A DNA stretch of 64,000 nt from Entamoeba invadens IP1 (lineage: Eukaryota > Evosea > Mastigamoebida > Endamoebidae): NCBI RefSeq assembly GCF_000330505.1, contig NW_004191756.1, forward strand, positions 182,403 through 246,402. The letters are read 5' to 3'. The position numbers were made by a program, and so were the translations under genes. The number at the start of each line of letters is the position of its first letter. Within the stretch, counting starts at the first letter, position 1. Below the pieces are notes generated by a model. It worked only from the letters and a program-made list of their open reading frames with translations. It was not told the DNA's origin and did no database searches. This document shows, in pieces, positions 1-9,967 of this stretch.

Positions 1-2
1 AA

Positions 3-179
3 ATACTTAGAAAATTGTCTCCAATCGAAGAGTTCAAAAAGAACGCTGTGAAACTCTCATCTTTCAAAAAGCAATTTCCGTTGCCAACGCCAAGCTCAAA
101 GGTGTATACAACAGACAATGTTTTTCCTGAAGACCAAAAGTGTCAAGAAGTATTTTGTAACTCTTTGATAGATGGGTAA
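3..179 (+). CDS. 3' end of an unidentified protein (cut by window edge)
   Basis: An open frame runs from the left edge in phase with position 3 and stops at TAA 177-179, giving the last 58 residues of a protein whose start lies outside the window. The peptide is hydrophilic, with Lys/Ser-rich stretches (starting ILRKLSPIEEF and ending NSLIDG). Codon choice matches the coding regions further right and differs from the AT-rich DNA that follows at once. No domain is recognisable in this tail, so I give no function. It could also be a terminal exon, since no in-frame ATG is visible. Confidence 0.6.
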   Translation: MLRKLSPIEEFKKNAVKLSSFKKQFPLPTPSSKVYTTDNVFPEDQKCQEVFCNSLIDG

Positions 180-1318
180 TTTAATTTTTCTTAAACTTTA
201 TTATTCTACATATAAAAGTGACTTTTGAAAATACAATAAAATGTACTTTATTATTTTTAAATTGAATATAAAGTATCATGTTAAAAACAAGGTATTTCAT
301 AACAAAACCATGATATGAAGTGTAATATTCAACACATAACATTAATTTGTTGGTTTTCTTTTTTTTCTAATATTCAATATACATCTTGTTTTAAATAATA
401 AAATGAAAATTTAAAAAAGAAGTGTAAAATGTGAAACATCGGGATATTACATTGAATTGTTAACGATAATTTTAATTCTATATTTATTAACAACCAGTAA
501 CCAAATTGGTTAATTCAAAAAATACGGAATTTACGTGGAGAAAAGATAATGGAAAATTGTCAAACTCTCGTCTTCTTTTTTCTCCAGATGCCTTTGTTTG
601 TCTACCATAAAAAACACTTTTACATTTGATTTAAAAAAATCAAATGTAAAAGAATTATAATTATAAAAATACATCCAAAAGAGACAACAATAATGAAAAA
701 AAAATGAAATTATTTTAATAATTCTGTTTTTTTAACATTAATATTAATTAATATTAATTAATTAATTAATTAACATTCTGTTTTTATTTAAAAAAAACTA
801 AACAATTGGATTTGAATAAAAAAGAGATTTGGTAAAAACCAAAACAAACCTAATTGGTATTTACAACAATTCAAAACAATTAGTTTGATTTAATAATTAA
901 AACATTAATTAAATATTTGACAAGAGAATTATTTCTGAGTTCATAAACCATGATAAAAGAAAATTTGTTTACTTCAGAAGTTAAAAATGGTATACCAAAC
1001 AGTCGATAATGCCAGTTAATTATATCTTTTTACTTCTGTTAATAAGAATATCTATAACACTGGACATTGAATCAATTTCTTTGTTCATTTGAGTAAAAAA
1101 ATAGGAAATCAAATTATAAGCGTAGAAGTGGAATGTTTTAACTTGAACGGTGCAATTAGTATAAGTCAAAGCCTAATGTAATTTCGGAATATGCCAAATA
1201 AACACTAAGACAAATTCTATTAATAAAAAGAAAATCGAAAACCACACAAGTTGTCAAATTAATATTGGGTGTGTTCTCTACATATTCAATTGTTACCAAG
1301 TTCAAACTCAATATTCAA
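180..1318. other. AT-rich intergenic region
   Basis: There is no convincing open frame here. The stretch holds homopolymeric A/T runs, a short TTAA-type tandem tract near 737-772 and one perfect hairpin (617-652, listed separately). It separates the 3' end of the left-edge gene from the next plus-strand gene. Confidence 0.6.
617..652. repeat. Perfect 16-bp inverted repeat (hairpin)
   Basis: CTTTTACATTTGATTT at 617-632 is followed by a 4-base AAAA loop and its exact reverse complement at 637-652. A 16-bp perfect arm is more than the surrounding A/T runs would readily give by chance. It lies about 440 bp downstream of the left-edge gene. It could be a transcript-end structure, a decayed transposon end or a chance palindrome. 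Confidence 0.55.
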
Positions 1319-1939
1319 ATGTCAGACTCCTCAAACCACACAAATCCGGACCTGAAGAAATCCACAGACACCAAAGTCGACACAAAAAACGAGACGAAGA
1401 ACCAAGAGAACTTCAGGAAGAATAGAAATTACCAAGTCGCTCAGCAGTGCATTTTAATAGCTTTGATCAACCAATATTATGATGTGACCTTTTCTGTCAC
1501 TCGTGCGCGCAAAACGATTACTATGCCCTTTCTGAAAATAGAAAAACTATCAAAAGGAAACACCACAATTGATATTAAAAATTTGTTGAAGCAGAAAATA
1601 ACAGAGATGTATCAGTCCGATGTGAACGCCGGTGTACAAGTGAAAACAGCAAAGAGGCGGTACGTTGTGAATAAAGTCGGGGAGTGTCTCCATCTTCTTC
1701 AAAAAACTGCTGAATTTCTCGGCTTCAGTTTTAAGTATGCGACGTCGTTCACAAATAACGTGAAGAAGCTAACAATCATCGAAGTCTCTTTTGATGGGAT
1801 AGTCATCCCAAAGGACAAAATTCTAAAGATAGGAGCCGACGCAAATAAAGCTCTCGTCGAAACGTTTTTCGGGCAAAGTGGGAACTCATACACCCTTAAA
1901 CGAGGTGACACGGAGTTGATGTCCGTATTGTTCAATTGA
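1319..1939 (+). CDS. Hypothetical protein, 206 aa
   Basis: This single-exon frame codes for 206 residues. The open frame extends upstream to a TTG at 1265, but the first ATG is at 1319 and the 18 residues before it look like untranslated leader. The first 40 residues are polar and probably disordered, rich in Asp, Lys, Asn and Thr. The rest alternates predicted strands and helices (for example LTIIEVSFDGIVIPKDKIL) and looks like one small globular domain. There is no signal peptide or membrane segment. I do not recognise the family and see no catalytic motif; a lineage-specific protein is most likely. Confidence 0.7.
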   Translation: MSDSSNHTNPDLKKSTDTKVDTKNETKNQENFRKNRNYQVAQQCILIALINQYYDVTFSVTRARKTITMPFLKIEKLSKGNTTIDIKNLLKQKITEMYQSDVNAGVQVKTAKRRYVVNKVGECLHLLQKTAEFLGFSFKYATSFTNNVKKLTIIEVSFDGIVIPKDKILKIGADANKALVETFFGQSGNSYTLKRGDTELMSVLFN

Positions 1940-3075
1940 TTTTGTTATGTAGCTTTTCTATGAGTTGTTTGTCAACGCACATTTTTGACAAAAAGATGAA
2001 TTTTTAAAGTAGTTTTTGAAACAATAGAATAGTTATCAGTTTTAAAGTTGTTTAGTAATGACTTTAAAAATTGTTAAAATTGGGCACAAAAGAAACCATG
2101 TTACCCTCTATCGTTTTAAGTTATTTATAATTAGGTGTTAACTATTCGCCATTTTGAAATTCTTTGCTTGTTTTTAAATAATTCAGTAATATTATTTACA
2201 AATAACTGGCTGAAAATAATTATGTTTTTTGAATTACAATTATGAAATTGTATTAATAAAAATGGTACACTTTATTATATAAATTAGGAACAAGTCTTGT
2301 TACAGGTACTAGTTCTGACAATGGCCTCTTATTATTTTGTTTTTATTTTAAAATATAAACTGGTGAGTACTGAGAAAATGAAACATCTAGATTATTATTA
2401 TCGACAATTTGTTGTAATATATTGAAATTATTATGTTATTAATACCATTTTTTCATTCCAATTATTGTTTTAATAAAATAACAACCAACAAAAAGACCCT
2501 TTTGTTCCAAAAACCGATTCGCAAAACATCTTCTTGTTCCCTGTGAACTTTTATTGACAAACAAAACCACAGATATATGTAACTATTTTTACATCCATTC
2601 TGTTCGAATTAATCAAAACAATCTGATTTGTCAAATTTATTTCAGAAAGTGGTTATTACCTTGACAAAAATGATCAAATGGATCACATTATTATTTAAAA
2701 TCTCGTTTTTATTATCAATTGTAATTATATTTATAACAAGTTAATTAACTTTTTGTCAGTTTTTTGTCCATTGGTTTTTGATACTGTTGGAGATTGTTTT
2801 GATTTTTTATAAAATCGAAACAAAAACTTGTAAAATATAGTTTTTCAATTTTATTTGTAATTTGGAATTAACACCCTTTCCATTTCAAATGTTTAGAAAT
2901 CATTTGAGTTGGTATCTTTCAAGTTTTTTTTGTTGTTTAATTTTTGGTAACCAACCTAATGTGCGTAGTTAGTTGATAAAAAAAAGTTTTTTTACTATAA
3001 TAATAGTTTATAATCAAATAATACTTATATAATTAGTATTAATAGTAATATAACAAAGTAAATAACAAAAGTGAA
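1940..3075. other. AT-rich intergenic region between converging genes
   Basis: These 1.1 kb lie between two 3' ends. I see only short A/T-rich words and poly-A/T runs, with no coding-like frame and no repeat I could pair. Confidence 0.6.
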
Positions 3076-3837
3076 TTACAAATCAGTCGAAAGCATCTGG
3101 TTGAACTTTTTAAATTGTTCGGTGAGTTCGTTCTGTGTTTTCTTTTTTTCGTTTGCTTCATTTTTTAGTTTTAACAATTTTTCTTTGTTCATTTTTGCGA
3201 GTTTCTTTCTCCACTGAATTCTGTCCAATTCTTGTCGTGCCAAAGTTTCTTTGAGTTCCGCAATTCGTCGTTTTTCAGCAGTAAGTTTTGCGTTTTCGTA
3301 TTCCCTTTTCCGGAGTGCAAGAAGTTTCTTTTTTTCGATCTCAAAAGATTTCTTCCTCTGCAATTCCAAATGTTTGGCGTATTCCTCTTTCTTCTTTTGT
3401 TCCTCTTCAACACGTTTTTGTGCTTCTCGAATTTGCAACAATCGTTTTGTTTCCGCTTTCATGAGTTTTTGGCGCTCTTCCTCCTTGATTTTTTCATACA
3501 CGTCTTCCTCTTCACGCCTTCGTTTTGCTTGCAGTTCTCTCAAAACCTCCTGTTTTGCGCGTTCACGGAGTTTTTTCTTTAAAATGGAATTGTACACGTC
3601 ACTCAATTCTTTGCGTTGTTGTTCGGCTATTTGTTCATATGAAGGAGCATCGTATTTTATTATCTTTCGTTTTTGTTGTTGCTGTTTCGCCAAATTTTTA
3701 TAATAATTTATTACAAACATTCGGTTGCGTAACGCAATCCTCTGCCCTTCGGTCAACTCCCGTTTTTTATGAATTATTTCGTATTGTTGGGCACAGCCAA
3801 AACTTAAAATCACCAGCAAAAGAAAAACAATTTTCAT
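3076..3837 (-). CDS. Secreted, highly charged coiled-coil protein
   Basis: This single-exon frame codes for 253 residues. It begins with a clear signal peptide (MKIVFLLLVILSFGCAQ, likely cleavage after residue 16 or 17). Residues from about 60 onward form an almost unbroken Lys/Glu/Arg-rich helix with heptad character (repeats such as RREEEDVYEKIKEEERQK), so the mature protein is probably a long secreted or vesicle-lumen coiled coil. No membrane anchor or enzyme motif is visible. The antisense strand carries long Phe/Ser/Cys-rich shadow frames, as expected opposite Lys/Glu codons. Granule, cyst-wall or matrix roles are possible but unsupported. Confidence 0.75.
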   Translation of the reverse strand: MKIVFLLLVILSFGCAQQYEIIHKKRELTEGQRIALRNRMFVINYYKNLAKQQQQKRKIIKYDAPSYEQIAEQQRKELSDVYNSILKKKLRERAKQEVLRELQAKRRREEEDVYEKIKEEERQKLMKAETKRLLQIREAQKRVEEEQKKKEEYAKHLELQRKKSFEIEKKKLLALRKREYENAKLTAEKRRIAELKETLARQELDRIQWRKKLAKMNKEKLLKLKNEANEKKKTQNELTEQFKKFNQMLSTDL

Positions 3838-4041
3838 GTTTTCGAGTTCTGTTTTGATTTTTTTATTTTTATGTCAACTTTTTTTTTTGGCTCATTTTTT
3901 TCGTTTTAAAGAATTTTTGTGTTTTTTCTTTGATTAGTTAAATAGTATCCAAAAACTATAATAATATAGCATTTCCAACTAAAAAAACACACCAAACAAA
4001 GAGTGAAAGAACTTTGAAAAAAAAGACTGAAAAACAGAGAA

Positions 4042-6958
4042 ATGGACAAAAATCTCCAAGTGTTTGGAGAGAAGTACAATCTTGAGATACAAAGTTTGTT
4101 TTGACAGCATGAATCCAAATCACTCATTTCCAGTTCTTTCCGCCAAACTCACAAAAATAGATAAAGGTGATTGTGACCCTTATGCATCATGTAAAGTTGG
4201 TGAAGTGAAGTATCGCACTGAAACTGCCAAGAAAACCACCGACCCGATTTGGAATGGTCCTCCAATGATTTTGTTTGTTTACAAATTAATATTAAATTAA
4301 ATTATTAAATTATATTAATAATTATATTATAACAATAGAAATGACTCTTAGAGAGATCACTCCACAAACAAAGGAGATCGTAGTGAGTGTAAACAAACAT
4401 GGATATTTGGGTAACAAAATCGAATTGGGCAGTGCAAAGATCATTCTATCTCGTTTAGGCAATGACATCTCGACAACATCATGGTACGACCTTTTAATGA
4501 ACAACGAAAAGATCGGCACCATCCAATGCAAATTTAAGCGTCAAAAAGGGAAGACGGAAGAGAGTGAAATTGAAAAGGGGTGGACGGACATGTTATCATC
4601 AGTTCATGCCGTTCTCAAACATCATCCACTTACAACAGCGGAGGTACAGTACTACATGGGGTCAGAGAAAAAGGCTGAAACACCGTCGAAGAGAGAAAAA
4701 GTGCTTGGCCCGATCAGTGGCTTTGTGAAAATAGAAATCGACGCCCCCATATTAGATTTTTCTATTGGACAAAAAGGAACGTATTCCGTCTTGATCCCAC
4801 CAACACTCGAATTACCTCACGAGTTTTGGCTCGAAATATTTCCAGATGGGTTGGTTGTCTCAAAAACCCCACGAAAACCGACGTTAGTCCCTCTCTTTAA
4901 CTTCTCCGTGGAACATCAATACTACACGTTCTTGATCTCCGACACTAAAAAGGTCGTTGAAGGACAGACCGTCTTTTTTCCTGTCGCTATTGGCTTTGTA
5001 TCACCTTATCCATTGTATGAAGTGATGAGGAGAATGCTTTTGGTGATATACGAGAACTGTCCCAGTAGCGAAGAGTCTCTGGACATCATCGATTTTCCAG
5101 ACGAGAACACTAAAAGCCCAACAGCAGTGAGGGGTAAGAGCAATACTGTCTTGAGTAATGCGCAAATAGTTAAAGGGATATACGAATTGATGAATGTGGA
5201 GAGCTTGGCATATGGCGGGTATGTGAAATACAAATATGGGAATCTGAACATCGAGCTCAGACTCCCTTTGAAATATTCACTGCCGAGTTTTAACACAACG
5301 ATATACCCGATGTTTTCCATATTTAATGTGTCTGGTGTGACAACCATCTTTTTGTTGTTGATGACAAACCTCAAGATTATCGTCTTCGCGCAGAGTCAAA
5401 CCCTTTTAACGACTATCATTGATAACATGGTCTCCTTATTATTCCCATTTCCACCAACACAAAAAGTCTTTCCTATACTTCCATACAAAAACTTGAATGT
5501 GTTATCTGGGAGTGATACATTTATAGCAGGAGTGCCATTAAAGTACCGAGAAGAGGCGATGAAACAGATTGGAGAGGAGGAGCACGTTGTTGTTGATTTG
5601 GAGTTGGGGACAATCGACATTAAAGTGTCGAAAGAGCAACTTGAATTTCCAGTGGAGATGACTGTCGAATTACAAAATGAGTTGAACAACGCGTACAAAG
5701 AAAAGTATTTCGAAATGGACCAGCTTGGAAACGAGCCTTATGATGACCGCTATTTTTCGATCTCGACAAGCGCCTTTAATATGAAAGTCCGGATTGCGTT
5801 CTTTAGATTTCTCACACGACTTTTAGAGGGGTACGACGAATATATCAATTTTGTGTGGGTTGCAGATAAAGTTGTGTACGACTTCGACGTGTTTTCATTC
5901 TTTTTCACGAAGAGCTTTGACTGCGAGCCGTTGATCAAACACTTCTGTGAGAGCGGAACGTTCATGAGTTTCATTCAAGAAGAAGGAGCCGAGAATGTGT
6001 TTCGCGAGTGGATAACGGGGAGATCTTTGATGTGAGTGCAGCGGAGTTGATCAACTTCTACTCAAAGACTAAGAAAATCATAAACATCACACCAACCAAC
6101 GCGAACATCATTAAGGAATACAGAGACATCGGCGCATTTTCTATTGATTGGAAAGACTTGAAGAAGCTCCGAGAAGGCGAAAGTAGTATTCGGTTGACGA
6201 AGCAAATGCAGAGGGACAAGACTTATGTCAACGAGTTGGACAAATTGAAAAACCCAAGGGAGAAAGCAAAAGAGAAACACGTCTGGGTTGCCGTCTTCGA
6301 GCGGTATGTTGACGACTTAATCCGTGGCGAGGAGGGCGACATGACAAAGGTGTACCACTGTGTATCAAATCAAGCCGGTCGTCACCTGTTGTTGAAGATT
6401 TTAAGTGAGCGTGGGGAGAAAATGAAGAGTAAAGGATGTTTAGAAGAAGTTCCCTTCCAGAGTGTAGTAGGGTTAATGAAAACACTGGTGGAGTACTGTC
6501 GAAGCGATCACGATATCGAAACGCCATTAGGCATCATCGACGTAGCGACGAAGTACTGTTGCAAAGTCGATTCGATGACATACAAATTTGTTATTGATGA
6601 ATTAGGTATGGCGGAGGTGTGGAATAACAAAAAGATATGGTATCGAGCATTCAATCAAGGGATGGTCCAATTCAAGAGAACGATCTATGGTGAGTTGTAT
6701 AATAACAAATTAGAAGAGACTTGGAAGACACTGCCAAAGGAGCAACAAGACAAATTCAGGGAGAAAGAAGAAAACGGGTTGATCACGACTTTACACATCA
6801 TCGCAAAGAACATGAAAATTATTGGATTAAACGACAAAGTGATCAACGAGGTCATTGAGTATTGTGAGGATTACGTTCACGTTGGTGCCGATGTGCGTGC
6901 AATGGTGATAAATGTTCTCAGAGTCATCATCGAAAATGACTCGAAGCTCCTCAGATAA
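4042..6958 (+). CDS. C2 domain-DENN domain protein, candidate Rab GEF (one frameshift)
   Basis: Exons are 4042-4093, 4134-4272 and 4352 onward. Both introns (4094-4133, 40 bp; 4273-4351, 79 bp) start GTTTGT and end CAG or TAG. Splicing gives a C2 domain at the N terminus (key stretches YNLEIQILSAKL, KGDCDPYASC, TTDPIWN) and then the three DENN modules: uDENN near residues 200-310, cDENN (FPILPYKNLNVL, FIAGVP, VVVDLELG) and dDENN. DENN proteins are typically exchange factors for Rab GTPases, and the C2 domain suggests membrane recruitment. The frame ends at TGA 6033-6035, but the adjacent frame (open through the GGGG run at 6017-6020) continues for about 310 residues to 6958 with coding character. 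One base gained or lost, by mutation or assembly error, would explain the break. A separate downstream gene is less likely, because no ATG starts that frame near the junction. Confidence 0.72.
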
Positions 6959-7058
6959 TTGTAAACTGTCTTTTATAGTTTGTGTGCGGTAGAAAACGAT
7001 GTGCCAATTGAGGCGCAATAACCTAACAATAATAGTGAATCATGGGTAACACAAATAT

Positions 7059-7598
7059 TTATCTGAGTAGCCTGAAATTCTCAGAGATGATATACCACGT
7101 GCTGTCGTTTGACTTCGAAAGGATGAATTGGTGGTAAAACTCTCGTTTTGAATTCTCGTTGTCGTTATAACACACATTTCCAGTCACGACAAACATGAGT
7201 GATCCCGTTTCTACTTATCAGAGATATTATATTAAGCAACTTGACTATAACAAACGAGATACATCCCCAATAGGTTGAGAGTCATATGTGTCAATGGTAT
7301 ACTTCCCTGGCGTGAGGGAGATCAAATGTGCTTTAATTGCTTCAAGCCCACTGAAAAAGTTACCGTTCCAATTACACACGGCCTTTGGGTGGTACATTTT
7401 CACCAATTCGTCGACTCTGCTTTGAAATAGGGCGTAGTACAGTCTGACAAACTCGTGTGAAGCGATGACAGTTTGTAAAATGACCTCTTCTTGTTGTTGA
7501 TTTGGGTTCACTGCGTTTTGATTGATCATTTGTGGCATTATGTTGGCCCCCATCATTTGTGGTTGGCCAATTGGTGTCATCATTTGGTTTGGATTCAT
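7059..7598 (-). CDS. NTF2-fold protein with Met/Gln/Asn-rich N terminus
   Basis: Exon 1 is 7598-7256 and exon 2 is 7210-7059. The 45-bp intron (7255-7211) begins GTTTGT and ends GTAG. The joined frame codes for 164 residues. Residues 1-38 are low-complexity Met/Gln/Asn/Pro. Residues about 40-164 are a full NTF2-like domain: the N-terminal helices (HEFVRLYYALFQSR), the NWNG region and, only after splicing, the strand-rich half (SLMFVVTGNVCYND, FYHQFILSK, WYIISENFRLL). NTF2-fold proteins act in Ran import, mRNA export or stress-granule complexes; the single domain with no RRM suggests an NTF2 or p15-type protein rather than a G3BP. It converges on the C2-DENN gene with 100 bp between their stops. 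Confidence 0.8.
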
Positions 7599-7878
7599 TG
7601 AAAATAGCAGTTCCTTTTCTCTTTTTTCTTTTTTTCAAAAAAAGAGGAAAACCCTCTTTTTTTGGTGTTCAAGTCTTTTTCCTCTGAATTTTTGAGTATT
7701 ATCAATTTTTTGAATTCGTTCACTTCGATAATTCTTTTCATATATATTTCTATGATATTTATTTTTAGGGTGAACGAAAATAATATAGACTTATTTTTTT
7801 TGGAGTGGTGATGAGACTTACAATGTACTAGTAAAAAATTATAAATAAACTATAAATAAACTATATATAATAAGTCAG

Positions 7879-8781
7879 TTATTCAAAAGAGATGAGCATG
7901 TCCAACAGCTGTGATGGTGTTGCTCTTTCATTAAAATCAAAAGTTAACAACTTTTTTATCACACCAAAATGAGGGAAGTCTTCGACCATTTCGTCAATAA
8001 CCAAATTCTGAAGATCGTCTTCTTTTTCAATTTTTTCAAGGATTGAGTCGGCCAAGTAAATGTTTTGATTTGCTTGTTGAAGAAATAATTTGTTTTTAGT
8101 TATTTTCTTATAAAATTCCAAGGATGGTTGGCCGATGACATGGAACAACAGAAAGATGTGCTCTTCGTCACTTTCTGCTGGGAAAAGAGGTGTTCCCAAA
8201 ATGCATTCAGCCAAAACGCAACCAACGCTCCAAACATCTATTTCTATATTTGATGCTATCCCAAAAATGACCTCAGGAGCCCTATAATATCGGGATTGGA
8301 TGTATTCAGTACCCGACGTGTTATGTGTAGTACTTGAACCAAAGTCAATCACTTTAAATACGTTTTGGTGAACGGAATACATTATATTACTTGGTTTTAT
8401 ATCAGTATGTATGATTCCTATACCTTCAAAAATGAGTAAAGTTTGTGTCAGTGAATTGTACAACAAAGAAATGTCAAATGGCTTCCTTTGGTTCAAGATC
8501 TCTAATAAAGTGACGTCAAGATACTCCGTCACTATATAACTTTTGCTCTCAAAAACAAAGATGTCCATTATATCAAAAATGTTATTCAAATTGTTTTTAC
8601 ATGTCGCAAGCTTTTTTTTGGCATCCGCCCAATTTTCAAGTTCTTCTTCTGGAATATCAGTTTTAAGCATAACACTGCAGCAAGAAACCATATCAATAGC
8701 TATATAGTTTGCACTGTGTGTTCCTTGAATCATTTCTCCCAGTGCACTGTACCTTTTCCTTATAACGTCTCCCTTTTTCAT
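7879..8781 (-). CDS. DYRK-like CMGC protein kinase with a TEY activation motif
   Basis: This 300-residue protein is almost all kinase domain. The nucleotide lysine is K40 (SVMLKTD), the catalytic loop is HTDIKPSN at 125-132, the metal loop is DFG at 146-148 and the APE motif is at 168-170. The segment IQSRYYRAPE and the DFGSS stretch are typical of the DYRK/HIPK group, which also replaces the Arg of HRD (usually HCD). Two features are odd: the glycine-rich loop near residues 15-30 lacks a clear GxGxxG, and the usual YxY or STY of the group reads T-E-Y at 158-160, as in ERK-type MAP kinases. The substrate is unknown; the protein is probably active, since the catalytic residues K40, D127 and D146 are present. 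Confidence 0.85.
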   Translation of the reverse strand: MKKGDVIRKRYSALGEMIQGTHSANYIAIDMVSCCSVMLKTDIPEEELENWADAKKKLATCKNNLNNIFDIMDIFVFESKSYIVTEYLDVTLLEILNQRKPFDISLLYNSLTQTLLIFEGIGIIHTDIKPSNIMYSVHQNVFKVIDFGSSTTHNTSGTEYIQSRYYRAPEVIFGIASNIEIDVWSVGCVLAECILGTPLFPAESDEEHIFLLFHVIGQPSLEFYKKITKNKLFLQQANQNIYLADSILEKIEKEDDLQNLVIDEMVEDFPHFGVIKKLLTFDFNERATPSQLLDMLISFE

Positions 8782-8920
8782 TTCACAGTTTTTCTCATGT
8801 AATTATTTAATAATTAATTTTATTAATATCTTTACTATTAACTATTTGCATTATAATATATTATATTATATTAGAAAATACTATATACTAATATTCAATA
8901 ACATTTTGAATACCAAATTT

Positions 8921-9856
8921 TCAAAACATTTTCTTACACAAATTTTTTTGTCTCATTAAGTCTTCAGCAATTTTCTTTCTGACTGCTCTTAACAAGTTTT
9001 CTGCGTCTTTAGAGTCTGGGTAGTAGTCCAAAGTACTTTCCAAGTCTTCCTTAGCCTTCCCCATTTTGTCCAAGTAATAATAAGCAGTACCTCTTCTCAG
9101 TAATGCTTTCCAATTTGTTTGGTCCTCTTTAATAACTATTGAAGCGTGTACTACCACTAATTTGTACTTCTGGAGTTTTAAATAAGTGACACATAGATTT
9201 GTGTGGAGGATATGCCTTAACGTGAAAACATCATTTCCTACACTCCTTGGTATTCGATAGTCTTCTTCTAAATATTCCAACCCGCACTGATACGCTCGAA
9301 CTGCTCGTGTCACTTTTTGTTGTTTAAGAAATGCGTTGCCTTCTTCTTTTTTCTTTAGAGCAAATGGATAGATCTCTTCGCTGACTATATCAAACATTGT
9401 CGGAAACTTTCGAAGTGACACTAACTCGACCTCGAAGACTACCATCGCGTTTGGTGGGATATTTCTGGTCGCGTCTCCAGTCGCTCCAAAAGCAAATTCC
9501 GGCATGACCTCACTCACACAGATATCACCTTCGTGCATGTACTCCACCATATGTTCCAACCCTTCGCATATGATCTGATCAATGTCAGCGCCAATAGTAA
9601 ATGTATAATTCATTTTAGTTTCAACTACTATATTGGAGAATTTCATTGAATAGTTGATGGTCACTTCACTATCGTCATTACCCACAACAGTGCCAGACCC
9701 TTTCTTTATATACCGCATTGGTGGCGGAACCATCTTCTTTTCAGGAACATCATTCCGGTGCCCATGGCAACAACTGCACTCGCACTCCTCGGCTTCTTGT
9801 GAAGAAGAAGTGTCACTACCTTCGCATTGACAACACTCGTGGTGGTGGCTTGACAT
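8921..9856 (-). CDS. FKBP-type immunophilin with TPR repeats, probably catalytically weak
   Basis: The protein has 311 residues. Residues 1-35 are rich in Cys and His (motifs CCQC and CSCC), suggesting metal binding. Residues about 50-150 form an FKBP domain (VTINYSMKF at its start, IPPNAMVVFEVELVSL at its end). Residues about 165-300 are TPR helices, including LLRRGTAYYYLDKMGKAKED. This order is that of FKBP52, FKBP38 and AIP-type Hsp90 co-chaperones. The FKBP pocket is altered: the usual FDSS stretch is absent and the tryptophan of the VIxGWD motif is not present (IICEGLEHM here), so prolyl isomerase activity is doubtful. I infer a chaperone-adaptor role. The next gene to its left on the same strand (the kinase) is separated by about 140 bp. 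Confidence 0.82.
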   Translation of the reverse strand: MSSHHHECCQCEGSDTSSSQEAEECECSCCHGHRNDVPEKKMVPPPMRYIKKGSGTVVGNDDSEVTINYSMKFSNIVVETKMNYTFTIGADIDQIICEGLEHMVEYMHEGDICVSEVMPEFAFGATGDATRNIPPNAMVVFEVELVSLRKFPTMFDIVSEEIYPFALKKKEEGNAFLKQQKVTRAVRAYQCGLEYLEEDYRIPRSVGNDVFTLRHILHTNLCVTYLKLQKYKLVVVHASIVIKEDQTNWKALLRRGTAYYYLDKMGKAKEDLESTLDYYPDSKDAENLLRAVRKKIAEDLMRQKNLCKKMF

Positions 9857-9967
9857 TATCTGATGAATGTTTTAAATAGTTTTATTAGTTAATTTTCATT
9901 GAACAAAACCTAAAAAGCATAAGAAAAGCATTATATCTTATGGTATGGTATCGCAATAGAATACCAT

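Noticed and set aside
3232..3857. Long plus-strand frames opposite the coiled-coil gene
   Set aside because: They are Phe/Ser/Cys-rich shadows of Lys/Glu codons and have no domains; the minus strand has a signal peptide and consistent coding character.
4341..6035. An independent gene starting at ATG 4341
   Set aside because: The preceding exon and intron give the first half of a C2 domain. ATG 4341 lies inside the intron, and the domain would be broken without the upstream exons.
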